Assembly: GCA_963789885.1 (NCBI GenBank)
Contig: CAWBNB010000045.1
Coordinates: 32,332 to 96,331, forward strand
Source of the DNA: DATEDA01 sp963789885
GTDB taxonomy: Bacteria > Pseudomonadota > Gammaproteobacteria > Burkholderiales > SG8-39
Length of the DNA: 64,000 nt
Direction: 5' to 3'
Shown: positions 50,833 through 60,165 of the stretch, piece after piece
Position numbering within the stretch: position 1 is the stretch's first letter
Layout: every line of letters starts with the position of its first letter
Notes under the pieces: generated by a model
What the model saw: the letters and a program-made list of their open reading frames with translations, nothing else
Database searches by the model: none
Told to the model about the DNA's origin: nothing
Position numbers and translations under genes: made by a program

Positions 50833-51807
50833 ATGAGAGGCTCCTTCCCGACCTCACCCGCCAGCGCCCCGGCGTCGCGGCTGGGTGCCGGCGGTGATGC
50901 GATCGTCGTCATGGCGGTCACGGTGCTCGCCTTCCTCGCCGCCTCCCATTTCGACCTGCAGGAGCAGATCGCCGGGTTCACGCGACCGCTCGAGCGATTC
51001 CAGGCGGACGAGCTCTTGCCGACGCTGCTGACGCTCGCGGTCGCGCTGGTCTGGTTCGCCTGGCGGCGCTGGCACCAGGCCGCCCGCGAGCTCGAGCGCC
51101 GGCTTGCGGCCGAGCGCGAGCTCGCGGGGGCGCTCGCCGAGAATCGCCTGCTCTCGCAGAAGTACGTCGCTGCCCAGGAGGACGAGCGTCGCAGCCTCGC
51201 CCGCGAGCTGCACGACGAGCTCGGCCAGTGCCTGAACGCGATCAAGCTCGACGCGACCACGATCCGCAACCACCCTGGCGCACCGTCGCAGGAAGTCGCC
51301 GAACGCGCGCAGGCGATCGTCGACGTATCGAGCCGGGTGTACGACGTGACGCGCGGCCTGATGGAACGGCTGCGGCCGGTCGCCCTCGACGAGCTCGGGC
51401 TCGCCGATGCGCTGCGTCACCTGGTGAGCGAGTGGCAACGGCGCAACGCGAGTGTGGGCTGCACGCTCGAGATCGAGGGCGGGCTCGACGACTTGGGGGA
51501 GGAGATCAATATCTCCGTCTACCGGGTCGTCCAGGAATGCCTGACCAACGTGACCCGCCACGCCCGCGCCGCCGCCGTCTCGGTCCGCGTCGAAGGCGCT
51601 GCGCCCGCCGCAGGGGAGCTGCGCATCTGCGTACGCGACGACGGCGTCGGAATGCGGGCCGGGGCGGGCAAGCACACCGGCCTCGGGCTCGTCGGGCTGC
51701 GCGAGCGCGTCGAAGCGCTGGGCGGCCATCTGGAGGTCGCCGATCGCACCCCGCGCGGCGTTGAAGTCCTCGTGTGCATCCCGATGCCGGCGGGGAGTCG
51801 GACGTGA
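50833..51807 (+). CDS. NarL-system sensor histidine kinase
   Basis: A 324-residue kinase from ATG 50833 with two membrane spans (IVVMAVTVLAFLAASHF; LLPTLLTLAVALVWFAW), no large periplasmic domain, the HisKA_3 box DERRSLARELHDELGQCLNAI, an N-box VYRVVQECLTNVTRHARA and G boxes DDGVGMRAG and GLGLVGLRERVEALGGH. The stop overlaps the response regulator start (GTGA). It may sense a signal inside the membrane or from a partner such as the divergent TonB receptor. Confidence 0.88.
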   Translation: MRGSFPTSPASAPASRLGAGGDAIVVMAVTVLAFLAASHFDLQEQIAGFTRPLERFQADELLPTLLTLAVALVWFAWRRWHQAARELERRLAAERELAGALAENRLLSQKYVAAQEDERRSLARELHDELGQCLNAIKLDATTIRNHPGAPSQEVAERAQAIVDVSSRVYDVTRGLMERLRPVALDELGLADALRHLVSEWQRRNASVGCTLEIEGGLDDLGEEINISVYRVVQECLTNVTRHARAAAVSVRVEGAAPAAGELRICVRDDGVGMRAGAGKHTGLGLVGLRERVEALGGHLEVADRTPRGVEVLVCIPMPAGSRT

Positions 51808-52436
51808 AGCTGCGCGTGCTGCTCGTCGACGACCATGCGGTGGTGCGCGAGGGCTACCGGCGCCTGCTCGAGCGCACGTCGGACATCGAGGTGGCGGCGG
51901 AAGCGGCAAGCGGCGAGGCAGCCTATCGCCTCTTCACCGAGACCGCGCCCGACGTCGTCGTCATGGACCTCACGCTGCCCGGCGTGAGCGGCGTGGAAAC
52001 CACGCGCCGGATCGTCAGCCGGGAGCCCGCGGCGCGCGTGCTCGTGTTCAGCGTGCACGAGGACATCGTGTTCGCCTCGCGCGCGCTCCAGGCCGGCGCG
52101 CGAGGCTACATCACCAAGTCCAGCGCGCCCGAGCTCATGGTGGACGCCGTGCGCGCGGTCGCCGCGGGACGGCCGTATCTGAGCCACGACATCGCGCAGA
52201 AGCTCGCGACACAGCGCCTGCCGGGGCAGCCGCTGCCGTTCGAGGAGCTCTCGCCGCGCGAGTTCGAAGTGTTCCGCCTGCTCGCCGAGGGCAAGTCGAT
52301 CGCCGACATCGCCCGTATCCTGTCGCTCAGCCAGAAGACGATCGCGAACTACCAATCCCTCGTCAAGCAGAAGCTGGAAGCCGATACGTCCGCGCAGATG
52401 GTCTGGATCGCGCTCGAGCACGGCCTGCTCGAGTGA
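51804..52436 (+). CDS. NarL-family response regulator
   Basis: A 210-residue protein from GTG 51804. Receiver: LLVDDHAVVR, phospho-Asp in VVVMDLTLPGVSG, Lys in YITKSSA. LuxR helix-turn-helix: LSPREFEVFRLLAEGKSI, TIANYQSLVKQKL. Forms an operon with the kinase upstream. It ends 19 bases from the convergent RND gene and could control it or the receptor. Confidence 0.9.
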   Translation: MKLRVLLVDDHAVVREGYRRLLERTSDIEVAAEAASGEAAYRLFTETAPDVVVMDLTLPGVSGVETTRRIVSREPAARVLVFSVHEDIVFASRALQAGARGYITKSSAPELMVDAVRAVAAGRPYLSHDIAQKLATQRLPGQPLPFEELSPREFEVFRLLAEGKSIADIARILSLSQKTIANYQSLVKQKLEADTSAQMVWIALEHGLLE

Positions 52437-52455
52437 AGTAGCCGGGGAAGCTCGA

Positions 52456-55400
52456 TCAGGCCTGGAGCTGTTCCGCGGGCGGGGACGCCTCCGCTGCGGG
52501 CCCGAAGCGCCCGAACCGCAGCAGCAGCGTCGGCAGAATGAGGAGATTCAACAGAGCGGAGGTCACCAGCCCGCCGACGATCACCGTCGCCATCGGACCT
52601 TCGATCTCCCGCCCGGGTTCGCCGCTCCCCAGCGCGAGGGGCAGGAGGCCCACGGCCGTGACCACCGCGGTGATCAGGATCGACGGCAGGCGCTCGGCCG
52701 CCCCGCGGACCGCGGTGTCGGCGTCCCACGGCACGCCGTCCACCGTGACCAGGTGCTGATAGTGGGACATCAGCATGATCGAGTTGCGAAGCGTGATGCC
52801 GAACAGCGTGACGAATCCGACCATCGACCCGAGCGAGATGAAGCCGCCGGTCGCCAGGACCGCGAGCACCCCGCCCACCAGCGCGAACGGCAGATTCGCG
52901 AAGGCGAGCAGCACGTTGCGCCGGCTGCGCAGAGCGAGGTAGAGGAGCAGCGCGATGCCCGCGAGCGCGAACGTCGAGTGGATCAGAAGCTCGGTCCGGG
53001 CGCGCGCCTGGGCCCGGGCGGTGCCAGCGAACACGACGTAGTTGCCCGGCCCCAGCCTCACGGAGGACGCGATCCGCTCCCGCAGCTCCGCCTCGACGTC
53101 TTCCACGTCGCGTCCCGCCACGTTCGCGGTTACCGTCTGCAGGCGCCGGCCGCGCTCGTGGAGGACCCGATAGTGGGCGCTCGAGATGTCGATGTCGGCG
53201 ATCTCCGAGAGCGCGACGAGCCTCGCGTCCGGGGTCCGGATCCGCAGCGCCCCCACTTCGTGGACCCCCTCCCGCAACTCGGGCGTAAGCACGACGACGA
53301 GACTGGTGCTGCGCGTGCCCTCGTACACCTGGCCCACCGGTGTGCCCTCGTAGGCCGTGCGCACCGCATCGGCAACGACCAGCGGGGAAAGGCCCCAGAC
53401 CCGCAGTCGGTCGGGACGCGGCCGGATCATCACCCGGGGCGCGCCGGCGGGGGCTTGGATCTGGACATCGTGCACGCCGCGGATCGCCTTCAACGCGGCG
53501 GCGATCGCAGTGGCATCGCGATCGAGATGCTCGATCGCCGGACCGAACACGTTGACGACGAGTCCGGCGGAGTAGCCGCTGACCGTCTCGTCGATGCGTT
53601 CCGTCAGGAAGGTGTTCACCGAGAAAGTCACGCCGGGGAACGCTCCGGCCAACGTCGCGCGGATCTCGCTCAGCACGCGGGCCTGTCCCGCTCCCGGAAG
53701 GTCGCCCACTTCGACCTCGATCTCGCCGTAGTGCGGGCCGGCCGTGTCCGGGCCGTTGGGCGCCCGTCCCACCCACTGTGCGACCGACTGCACGCCGTCG
53801 ATCGCCCCGAGCGCGCGCGCCACCTGCTGACCGACGCGCAGCGACTCGCGCGCGGAGGTCCCGGGGGTCGTCGTCATGTGCACGATGTAGTGGCCCTCCT
53901 TCAGAGCGGGCAGGAACTCCGCGGAGAAGAGCGGAAGCAGACCGATCCCGACCACCACGAAGAGCGCGAGCGCGCCGAGCGCGGCGCCGGGATGACGCTC
54001 GAAGCGCCGGAGGACGCCGCGGTAACGGGGGAGTAAGGCGCGCGATCAGCGGCGGATCCGCGTTCTTCAGCGGCGCCCGCGCGAGCAGTAGGTAGCACAT
54101 GGCGGGTGTCACGGTCATCGCCACCAGCAGCGAAACCATCACCGCGGTGATGTAGGCGAGGCCGAGCGGGGCGAAGAGCTTGCCAGCGACGCCGCCCAGG
54201 GTGAGCAGCGGATAGAACACCAGGGCGACGATGAACGTCGCGTAGACCACCGAGGCGCGCACCTCGATCGACGCGTCGAGGATGACCCGGGCCGGCGCTG
54301 CAGGCTGCTCCCGCGCACGGTTCTCCCGCAGCCGGCGGAAGATGTTCTCCATGTCGATGATCGCGTCGTCCACAACCTCGCCGATCGCGATCGCGAGACC
54401 GCCGATCACCATGATGTTCAGCCCGATGCCCGCGGTCTCCAGTACCGCCACCGCCCCGAGGAGCGAGACCGGGATCGCGACGGCGCTGATGATCGCGGCG
54501 CGAGCATTGAAGAGGAACACGAACAGGACGACCAGCACCAGCAGCGCGCCGGCGAGCACGTCCGACCGCACGTTGCCGACCGCGGTCTCGATGAAGTTCG
54601 CCGGGCGAAAGAGCCGCGGGTGGGCGTCGATCTGTACGCCCTCCAGCGCCGGTCGCAGTTCCTCGAGCGCCTGCTCGACGCCGCGCGTGACCGGGACGAT
54701 GCTCGCGCCGTACTGGGCCTGCACCATCAGGAACACCCCCGGGGTGCCGTTCACCGCCGCCGCGCTGATCGACGGCGCGGGCGCGATGGCCACCGTCGCC
54801 ACGTCGCCGAGCGTCAGCGTCACGCCGTCCTTCTGGACGAGCGGCAGGTGCGCGATGTCCGCTGGCGCGACCGCCTGCGCGTCGGTCGCGATCAGCACAC
54901 GCTGGTTCGCGTTCTCGATGAACCCCGCCCCCTCGAGGACGGAGGCCCCGCGCGCGGCCGCCAGCACGTCCTGCAGCGCGAGCCCGTGCAGAACGAGCTT
55001 CCGGGGGTCGACCTGGATCTGCCACTGGCGGACGTCGCCGCCGAAGACGTTCACGTCGGCGACGCCCGGCACCGAAAGCAGATGCGGCTTGAGGGTGGTG
55101 TCGACGAACGTGCGAATGTCCATCAGCGAGCGCGTCGCCGAGGTGAGGCCGATGCCGAGCGTGGTGCTGGTCGAGGAGGTCAGCGGCGTGATCGTGGGCG
55201 TCGCGACGCCGGCGGGCAGTTGGCCGGCGAGCAGCGCGAGCCGCTCACCGACGAGCTGGCGATCGCGGTAGATGTTCGACCCGTCCGGGAAGAGCAGCGT
55301 CACGACCGAGAGGCCGGGAATCGATTGCGAGCGGATCGTCTGGACGCCGCTGACGCCGGCGAGCGTAGTCTCGATCCGGTGCGTGACCTGCGCCTCGACC

Positions 55401-55579
55401 AGCTCGGCAGGCAGCCCCGGCGCCTCGGTCTGGACCGTCACCAGGCTGGGCGAGAACTCCGGGAAGACGTCGAGGTCGGCCTGCGCGAGGGCGAAGAGCC
55501 CATAGGCGGTGAGCAGCGCCGCGAAGGCGAGCACGACTGCCGGGAAGCGTATGGCGAAGCGGACGATCGCATTGATCAT
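52456..55579 (-). pseudogene. HME-type RND efflux pump, frameshifted in the middle
   Basis: From ATG 55579 the first half covers the N-terminal membrane helix, the porter domain and the central helices with VVDDAIIDMENIFRRLREN, the charged pattern of heavy-metal RND pumps. The frame changes near 54035-54045 after PLKNADPPLIAR; the second half continues as ALLPRYRGVLRRFERH..., through VVGIGLLPLFSAEFLPALKE, to GPMATVIVGGLVTSALLNLL and the stop at 52456. The break lies in a GC-alternating run, and adding two bases (GC) restores the frame. Joined length is about 1040 residues, as expected for CzcA. The ion cannot be told from sequence alone. Confidence 0.85.
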
Positions 55580-55598
55580 GGCTGCCTCGCGCGCCCGG

Positions 55599-56654
55599 TC
55601 ACTCGTCCGCTTTGGCCTGGCTGCGGAGCTCCTCGGAGAGCAGCAGCTGCGCCCCGACGACCACCACCGCCTCGTCGGGAGCGAAGCCGCGGGCGTTGAA
55701 GAACCCCGCCGGCGTGTCCCGCTGCACGCTCACTTCCCGGCGTTCGAAGTGGCTCTCGTCGCGCCTGACGTACACCCAGGTCTTGCCGCCGTACCAGACG
55801 ACGGCGCTCGCGGGAATCGCGACGCCCGCCTCGCCCGGCGCCGGAGGCTCGACCCGCGCCGCGAGGCGCGCACCGATTCTCAGGCCCTGCGCCGGCGCGG
55901 TATAGAAGAACGTCTGCGCCTGGATGACCGGATCGGCATGCGGCGATACGGAGACAAAGCGCGCTCCGGACGCCTTGTCGGGCGCGTCGATCGGCGCCAC
56001 CCGGAGGCGGGTCATCTGCGGGTCGAATGCGCGCGCCGATACGGCCGCCTGGACCAGCACGTCCTCGCGGTTCGCGAGCCGCGCGAAGTCGGCCGAGGCG
56101 GGATCCATGGCCCAGCGCGCCAGCACCGGACCCCATTGGGCGCGCAGCGTACCGGCCGCGCTCGTCATCGCCTGTCGGGCAGCCTCCAGACGGGCTTCGT
56201 CGGTCTGCCGGGCCGCTTCCGCGCCCTGCAGCGCGCTCTGCGAGACGTTCCGGTCGTCCGCGAAGAGCGCTGCTGCGCGGTCGCGCTCGGCGCTGCTGCG
56301 CGCGAGCGCCGCGCGCGCGGCTTCGACCTCCGCACGCGCCGCGAGGTAACGGGCACGCAGATCGAAGAGCGGCTGCGGGTTCACGACGGTCGCGTAGGCC
56401 ACCGCGTCCGGAGGCGCGGACGCGGGCAGGATCGGGCGGGTCTCGATTCCGCTTGCCCGCCGCGCCTTCTCGTCGAGCTGCAGCGTCGGCGTTCCGTCCT
56501 TGATCGTCAGCCGGGAAGGCGCCGCTATGGCCTCGTCGTCCCGCTTCCCTTCGGCCCGCCATTCGTCGCGCGCTAGGAAGACCAGCGCCCAGCTCAAGCC
56601 GATGATGAGCAGCGTCTGGACCCCGATGATGAGAGTGCGTCGATCCAGTTTCAT
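55599..56654 (-). CDS. Periplasmic adaptor of the RND system
   Basis: A 351-residue membrane fusion protein from ATG 56654. One N-terminal span (TLIIGVQTLLIIGLSWALVF), a coiled-coil hairpin (ARAEVEAARAALARSSAERD, ...ARQAMTSAAGTLRAQ) and a beta-barrel part with VAIPASAVVWYGGKTWVYVRR. It connects the RND pump to the outer-membrane channel. Between the pump (19 bases) and the channel gene (overlap). No extra metal-binding tail is seen. Confidence 0.85.
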   Translation of the reverse strand: MKLDRRTLIIGVQTLLIIGLSWALVFLARDEWRAEGKRDDEAIAAPSRLTIKDGTPTLQLDEKARRASGIETRPILPASAPPDAVAYATVVNPQPLFDLRARYLAARAEVEAARAALARSSAERDRAAALFADDRNVSQSALQGAEAARQTDEARLEAARQAMTSAAGTLRAQWGPVLARWAMDPASADFARLANREDVLVQAAVSARAFDPQMTRLRVAPIDAPDKASGARFVSVSPHADPVIQAQTFFYTAPAQGLRIGARLAARVEPPAPGEAGVAIPASAVVWYGGKTWVYVRRDESHFERREVSVQRDTPAGFFNARGFAPDEAVVVVGAQLLLSEELRSQAKADE

Positions 56655-58123
56655 TGGACGTGGTCCTGCAGATTGTTCGTGATAAGGCGTCGCGTGGACC
56701 CGGGGGGTGCTTCGCCGCTCGACGCAGCCGGAAGGTCCCCCAGCGGCTTTTGCAGCGCGTCCTCGAGCGCGCCGTACGCGCGCTGCACCGCCAACAGGGC
56801 AGCGACGTGCGTACGCCGGGTGGTGAGAACCTCGAGCTGGCTGGTGACGGTGTCGAAGCGGTCGGCGGATCCCAGCGCGAACCGGCGGTCGATCAGCCGC
56901 CGCCGCTCTTCGGCCGCTCGTTCGAGGCGAGCGGCGGACGCGAGCTCGAGGCGCGCGTCGGCTGCCCGCCCGACGGCGGCATCGACCTGCGCGAGGGCGG
57001 CGGTCTGGACCGCCCGGAAGCGCTCCGCCTCGGCTTCCCGCCGCGCTTCGGCTTCGAGAATCGGGCCCTCGTTGCGATCCACGATCGGCAGAATCAGCTT
57101 GGTCGCGACGAGCCAGACGAAGTCGCCCTGGTCCCACTTGAGGCCCGGACCGACGGAGAAGTCCGGGTACTGCTTCGCGATCTCGAGCTTCAGCGCGGCT
57201 TCAGACGCGTCGTACATGAAGAGGCCGCGCTGGATGTCAAGGCGATTCCGCAGGGCCGCCCGGCGCAGCTCGATCGCGTCGTCGATCGGCACGAGCTGGT
57301 CGAGCTCGGCGTCGACGAGGACGATTCGATCCATCGCCGCACCGGGCAGGCCCAGCGCGTCGGCGAGCGCCGAGCGCGCCTCGCCGGCACGGGTGCGCAG
57401 CTGCGCGCCGGCGCTCTGGGCCGCAAGCAGCCGCAGACGCTCGTTCGCCGCGTCGCTGGCCGACGCGGCGCCCAGCGCCAGGCGCTGCTCGAGCAGCCGG
57501 AGGATCACCGTGCGGAGCTCCGACTCGCGTTCCGCGAACGCGAGATCCCGGCGCACTGCGAGGTAGTCCATGAGCCGCGAGCGAAGGCGACTTCGAACGG
57601 ACCAGACCGCGGCGGCGACCTCCAGATCGGCCGCGGTCGCGAGCGCCTCGGCCTGCTCGATGCGCGCCTCGCGTTTGCCCGCGGTGGTGATCGGGATGTC
57701 GACCTCGAAGCCGAGCGTCCAGGGCCGCTCGCCGGCCGGCGGCCGGCTGTGGTGCTCGAGCCAGGCGATCGCGGCGGGATTCGGCCGCTGGCCGGCGGTG
57801 ACTACCGCCGCCCTCGAAGCGCGCGCTTGCGCCTGCGCCAGCGGGACGTCCGGGCGATAGAAGATGGCGAGCAGCGTGAGCTCGCGGAGCGTCCACTCGG
57901 CCGGTGGCCACGGCTGATCCGGGACCCGGTGGCCCGCCATGAACGAGCGAAGCCCGGGATCGTCAGGTCCACGACGCAGGAATGCCGCCTCCGCATCTTC
58001 GCGCTGCAGCGGCTTCGCAACATACGACTGAAAACAGCCCCCGAGCGCGCACGCGAACGCGGTCACGACGGCTGTGCGTCTGCACACGGCGCGCGGCCGC
58101 GGCAGCGACGGAACGGAGTTCAT
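56651..58123 (-). CDS. Outer-membrane channel of the RND system (CzcC-like)
   Basis: A 490-residue TolC-fold lipoprotein; the start at ATG 58123 has GGGAGCGC ahead. Signal peptide with lipobox ALGGC. Two repeats of long coiled-coil helices (YRPDVPLAQAQARASRAAVV; RAVQTAALAQVDAAVGRA). Works with the adaptor and RND pump to move metal ions out. First gene of the three-gene operon, followed by the adaptor with overlap. Confidence 0.87.
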   Translation of the reverse strand: MNSVPSLPRPRAVCRRTAVVTAFACALGGCFQSYVAKPLQREDAEAAFLRRGPDDPGLRSFMAGHRVPDQPWPPAEWTLRELTLLAIFYRPDVPLAQAQARASRAAVVTAGQRPNPAAIAWLEHHSRPPAGERPWTLGFEVDIPITTAGKREARIEQAEALATAADLEVAAAVWSVRSRLRSRLMDYLAVRRDLAFAERESELRTVILRLLEQRLALGAASASDAANERLRLLAAQSAGAQLRTRAGEARSALADALGLPGAAMDRIVLVDAELDQLVPIDDAIELRRAALRNRLDIQRGLFMYDASEAALKLEIAKQYPDFSVGPGLKWDQGDFVWLVATKLILPIVDRNEGPILEAEARREAEAERFRAVQTAALAQVDAAVGRAADARLELASAARLERAAEERRRLIDRRFALGSADRFDTVTSQLEVLTTRRTHVAALLAVQRAYGALEDALQKPLGDLPAASSGEAPPGSTRRLITNNLQDHVQ

Positions 58124-58198
58124 CTGCGCTCCCATAGGGCATCGCGCCGCGAACGTGGCGGTGCAATGCCCACTCGTTAGTCCAGACGGCGGCTGGGG

Positions 58199-58561
58199 CT
58201 AGACGACGGGAGCGAGCGTGGGTGGACGGTCGAGGCCTTCGGGGACCTCGCTGCGGAAGATTGCGGCCGGCTCCGGCGGCGCCGCGGATGCGCCGAGGAC
58301 CGGGGAAATCTCCAGCTTGGTGGAAAGGACCCCTTGATGGACCAGCAGGAGCTGGTAGTAGAGCGCGTGTTGACCCTGGGTCGTCGCTCCGTGGCGGGCG
58401 GACGACGGGTCTTCCTCGCCCGGGTTGACGCTCGCCTGCTGCGATTGTGGTCCGAGGTCTTCGAGGATTTCGTCCAGATAGGGCCAGTCGCTTGCGCCGA
58501 GCGTCATCGTCAGCAGCAACGGCAGCACTACAGCTCGCGCAAGGCGGCGCATGCCTCTCAT
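58199..58561 (-). CDS. Small secreted protein between mxaL and the efflux operon
   Basis: A 120-residue protein with a signal peptide (RLARAVVLPLLLTMTLGAS) and a short, Pro/Glu-rich mature domain (LDEILEDLGPQSQQAS, QHALYYQLLLVHQGV). No motif that I recognise; no cysteines. It is 15 bases after mxaL and 75 before the outer-membrane channel gene, so it could be the last gene of the mxa operon, possibly MxaD-like in position though not in visible similarity. Start is ATG 58561 or 58552. Confidence 0.55.
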   Translation of the reverse strand: MRGMRRLARAVVLPLLLTMTLGASDWPYLDEILEDLGPQSQQASVNPGEEDPSSARHGATTQGQHALYYQLLLVHQGVLSTKLEISPVLGASAAPPEPAAIFRSEVPEGLDRPPTLAPVV

Positions 58562-58576
58562 GCGGGAAGTCTATCC

Positions 58577-59593
58577 CTACGGCTGCGTGGCCGCGCGACG
58601 GGCGAGGGCTCCGGCCGGCTTGACGAGACCGAACGCAGCGCCGCCGCACGCCCAAACCATCGCAAGCAGCCCCAGCAGTCCGAAGCCCGGCCGCACTGGA
58701 ACGCTGGTCGGCGCGACCCGGGCGAGCGGCGGCGCCTGCATTCTCTCGGCGAGTGCCCGTGCGCCTTCGTCGACCGAATCGAGCCGCACATAGTCGAGCT
58801 GCAACTCGTCGGCGAGGAGCCGCAGATAGCCTTCTCGAAGCTGCGACAGATGCTCGTTGCCAACGGCCGGCCATGCGGGCGGTGGCTTGAAGGCTTCCGA
58901 CTCGGCGTACCGCTCGCCGGCGACGCTGCCGGCGCGCCCTTTCGAATAGGGGTCGGCCTGCAGCACGTCGTCCGCGCCCCAATAGCCGAGCCGCCGCCCG
59001 TCGGGATCGAGCTTCGGGATGGGCACCGGTGCCGGGCCGCCCGCGCCGACGATCAGACCGGCGATCTCGCCGGGTCGGCCGTCGAAGGGCGGCCGGTACG
59101 CCGGATTGACCGGTGGCGCTTCATGGCCATCGGTCACGAAAACGATCGCCGGCTGCCCGCGCAGCGCCTTCGCTTCCCTGAGCGCGCTGTGGATGCCCTT
59201 CGCCACCTCGCTCGCCCCGGCCCACGCCATGCGCCCGTCGATGCGGTCGAGCGCCGAAGCGAGTTCGCTGAAGTTCGCGCAGACCTCGATCGGCGCGATC
59301 AGGAGCAGCGTGCGGAACTCGGTGAAAACGCCCCAGCCGACCCGGCTGCCGCAGGGCAGCGCTTCGACCGTCCCGCGGATCGCGGCCTTGGCCGCCGCGA
59401 GCCGACTCGTGGGCCTCCCGTCGACGACGTAGTCCTCGGCGTTCATGCTCTGGGTGATGTCGAGCACGATCACGCCTTCGAAGCGCGCCGCGGGCAGCCG
59501 CAGCTGCGGCGCCCACGCCGCCAGCATGAACGAAGCGCAGGCGATCACGAGCGCGAAGCGGAGCGCGACCGCTCGCCCTGACCGCCGCCTCAT
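58577..59593 (-). CDS. mxaL: MxaL, von Willebrand A-domain protein
   Basis: A 338-residue protein with a first membrane span (VALRFALVIACASFMLAAW), a VWA domain with MIDAS residues (VIVLDITQSMNAEDYV, VFVTDGHEAPP) and a C-terminal span (FGLLGLLAMVWACGGAAFG). In the mxa operon MxaL with MxaC, K and A helps insert calcium or another metal into methanol dehydrogenase. Its start overlaps the mxaK stop. It is the last of mxaRSACKL. Confidence 0.85.
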   Translation of the reverse strand: MRRRSGRAVALRFALVIACASFMLAAWAPQLRLPAARFEGVIVLDITQSMNAEDYVVDGRPTSRLAAAKAAIRGTVEALPCGSRVGWGVFTEFRTLLLIAPIEVCANFSELASALDRIDGRMAWAGASEVAKGIHSALREAKALRGQPAIVFVTDGHEAPPVNPAYRPPFDGRPGEIAGLIVGAGGPAPVPIPKLDPDGRRLGYWGADDVLQADPYSKGRAGSVAGERYAESEAFKPPPAWPAVGNEHLSQLREGYLRLLADELQLDYVRLDSVDEGARALAERMQAPPLARVAPTSVPVRPGFGLLGLLAMVWACGGAAFGLVKPAGALARRAATQP

Positions 59594-60165
59594 GGCAGCC
59601 CGAGGGTGAAGGCGCGCATGGTCGTGACGGCCCGCTCCGATTCGGCCGGCATCGGCAGCGGCGCGTCCTCGGCCGCGCCGTCCTCCGGGGCGATCCGCAA
59701 CGTGCGCTCGAGGTTGTAGCGTGCATCCCAGCGGCCGGCGTCGTGCCTGAGCGCCTCGCGATACGTCGCCTTGGCGAGCTCGAGCAGCGGCCGTGCAGCG
59801 AGCTGGTCGCTGCTCGCCGCGAGGCGCTCCGCCTCTCGCAGCAGGGCGTTAGCCGCGTCGAACAATGCGGCGCCCGCGAGATCGGGCCGTGCCTGGGCGA
59901 CATCGCGATAGAGCGCCACGGCGTGCGTGACCTCGCCCTGCTGTGCCGCCGCCCGGGCGAGCGCGAAGCGGGCCTCCATCGGCGCATCCGGTCCCAGAGC
60001 AGCGGGAACGTGGGCAGCGGCGCCCTCGATCGCGGTGATCTGTTCGTTCCAGCGCGCGATCGCGGACAGCCGATACAGATCCAGCCCGGCAAGCGCGGCG
60101 AGCAGCAGGATCGCGGCGGCGATCCACCAACCGCGCCTGCGCCGGGCGGTCAGGACGGCGTCCAT
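59590..60165 (-). CDS. mxaK: MxaK-like membrane protein
   Basis: A 191-residue protein from ATG 60165 (GGAGAGG). One N-terminal span (WWIAAAILLLAALAGLDLY) and a TPR-like helical domain (EARFALARAAAQQGEVTHAVALYRDVAQARPDL...) matching MxaK, a periplasm-facing partner for methanol dehydrogenase metal insertion. It overlaps mxaC by 16 bases and mxaL by four. A farther start is possible but has no better site. Confidence 0.8.
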   Translation of the reverse strand: MDAVLTARRRRGWWIAAAILLLAALAGLDLYRLSAIARWNEQITAIEGAAAHVPAALGPDAPMEARFALARAAAQQGEVTHAVALYRDVAQARPDLAGAALFDAANALLREAERLAASSDQLAARPLLELAKATYREALRHDAGRWDARYNLERTLRIAPEDGAAEDAPLPMPAESERAVTTMRAFTLGLP

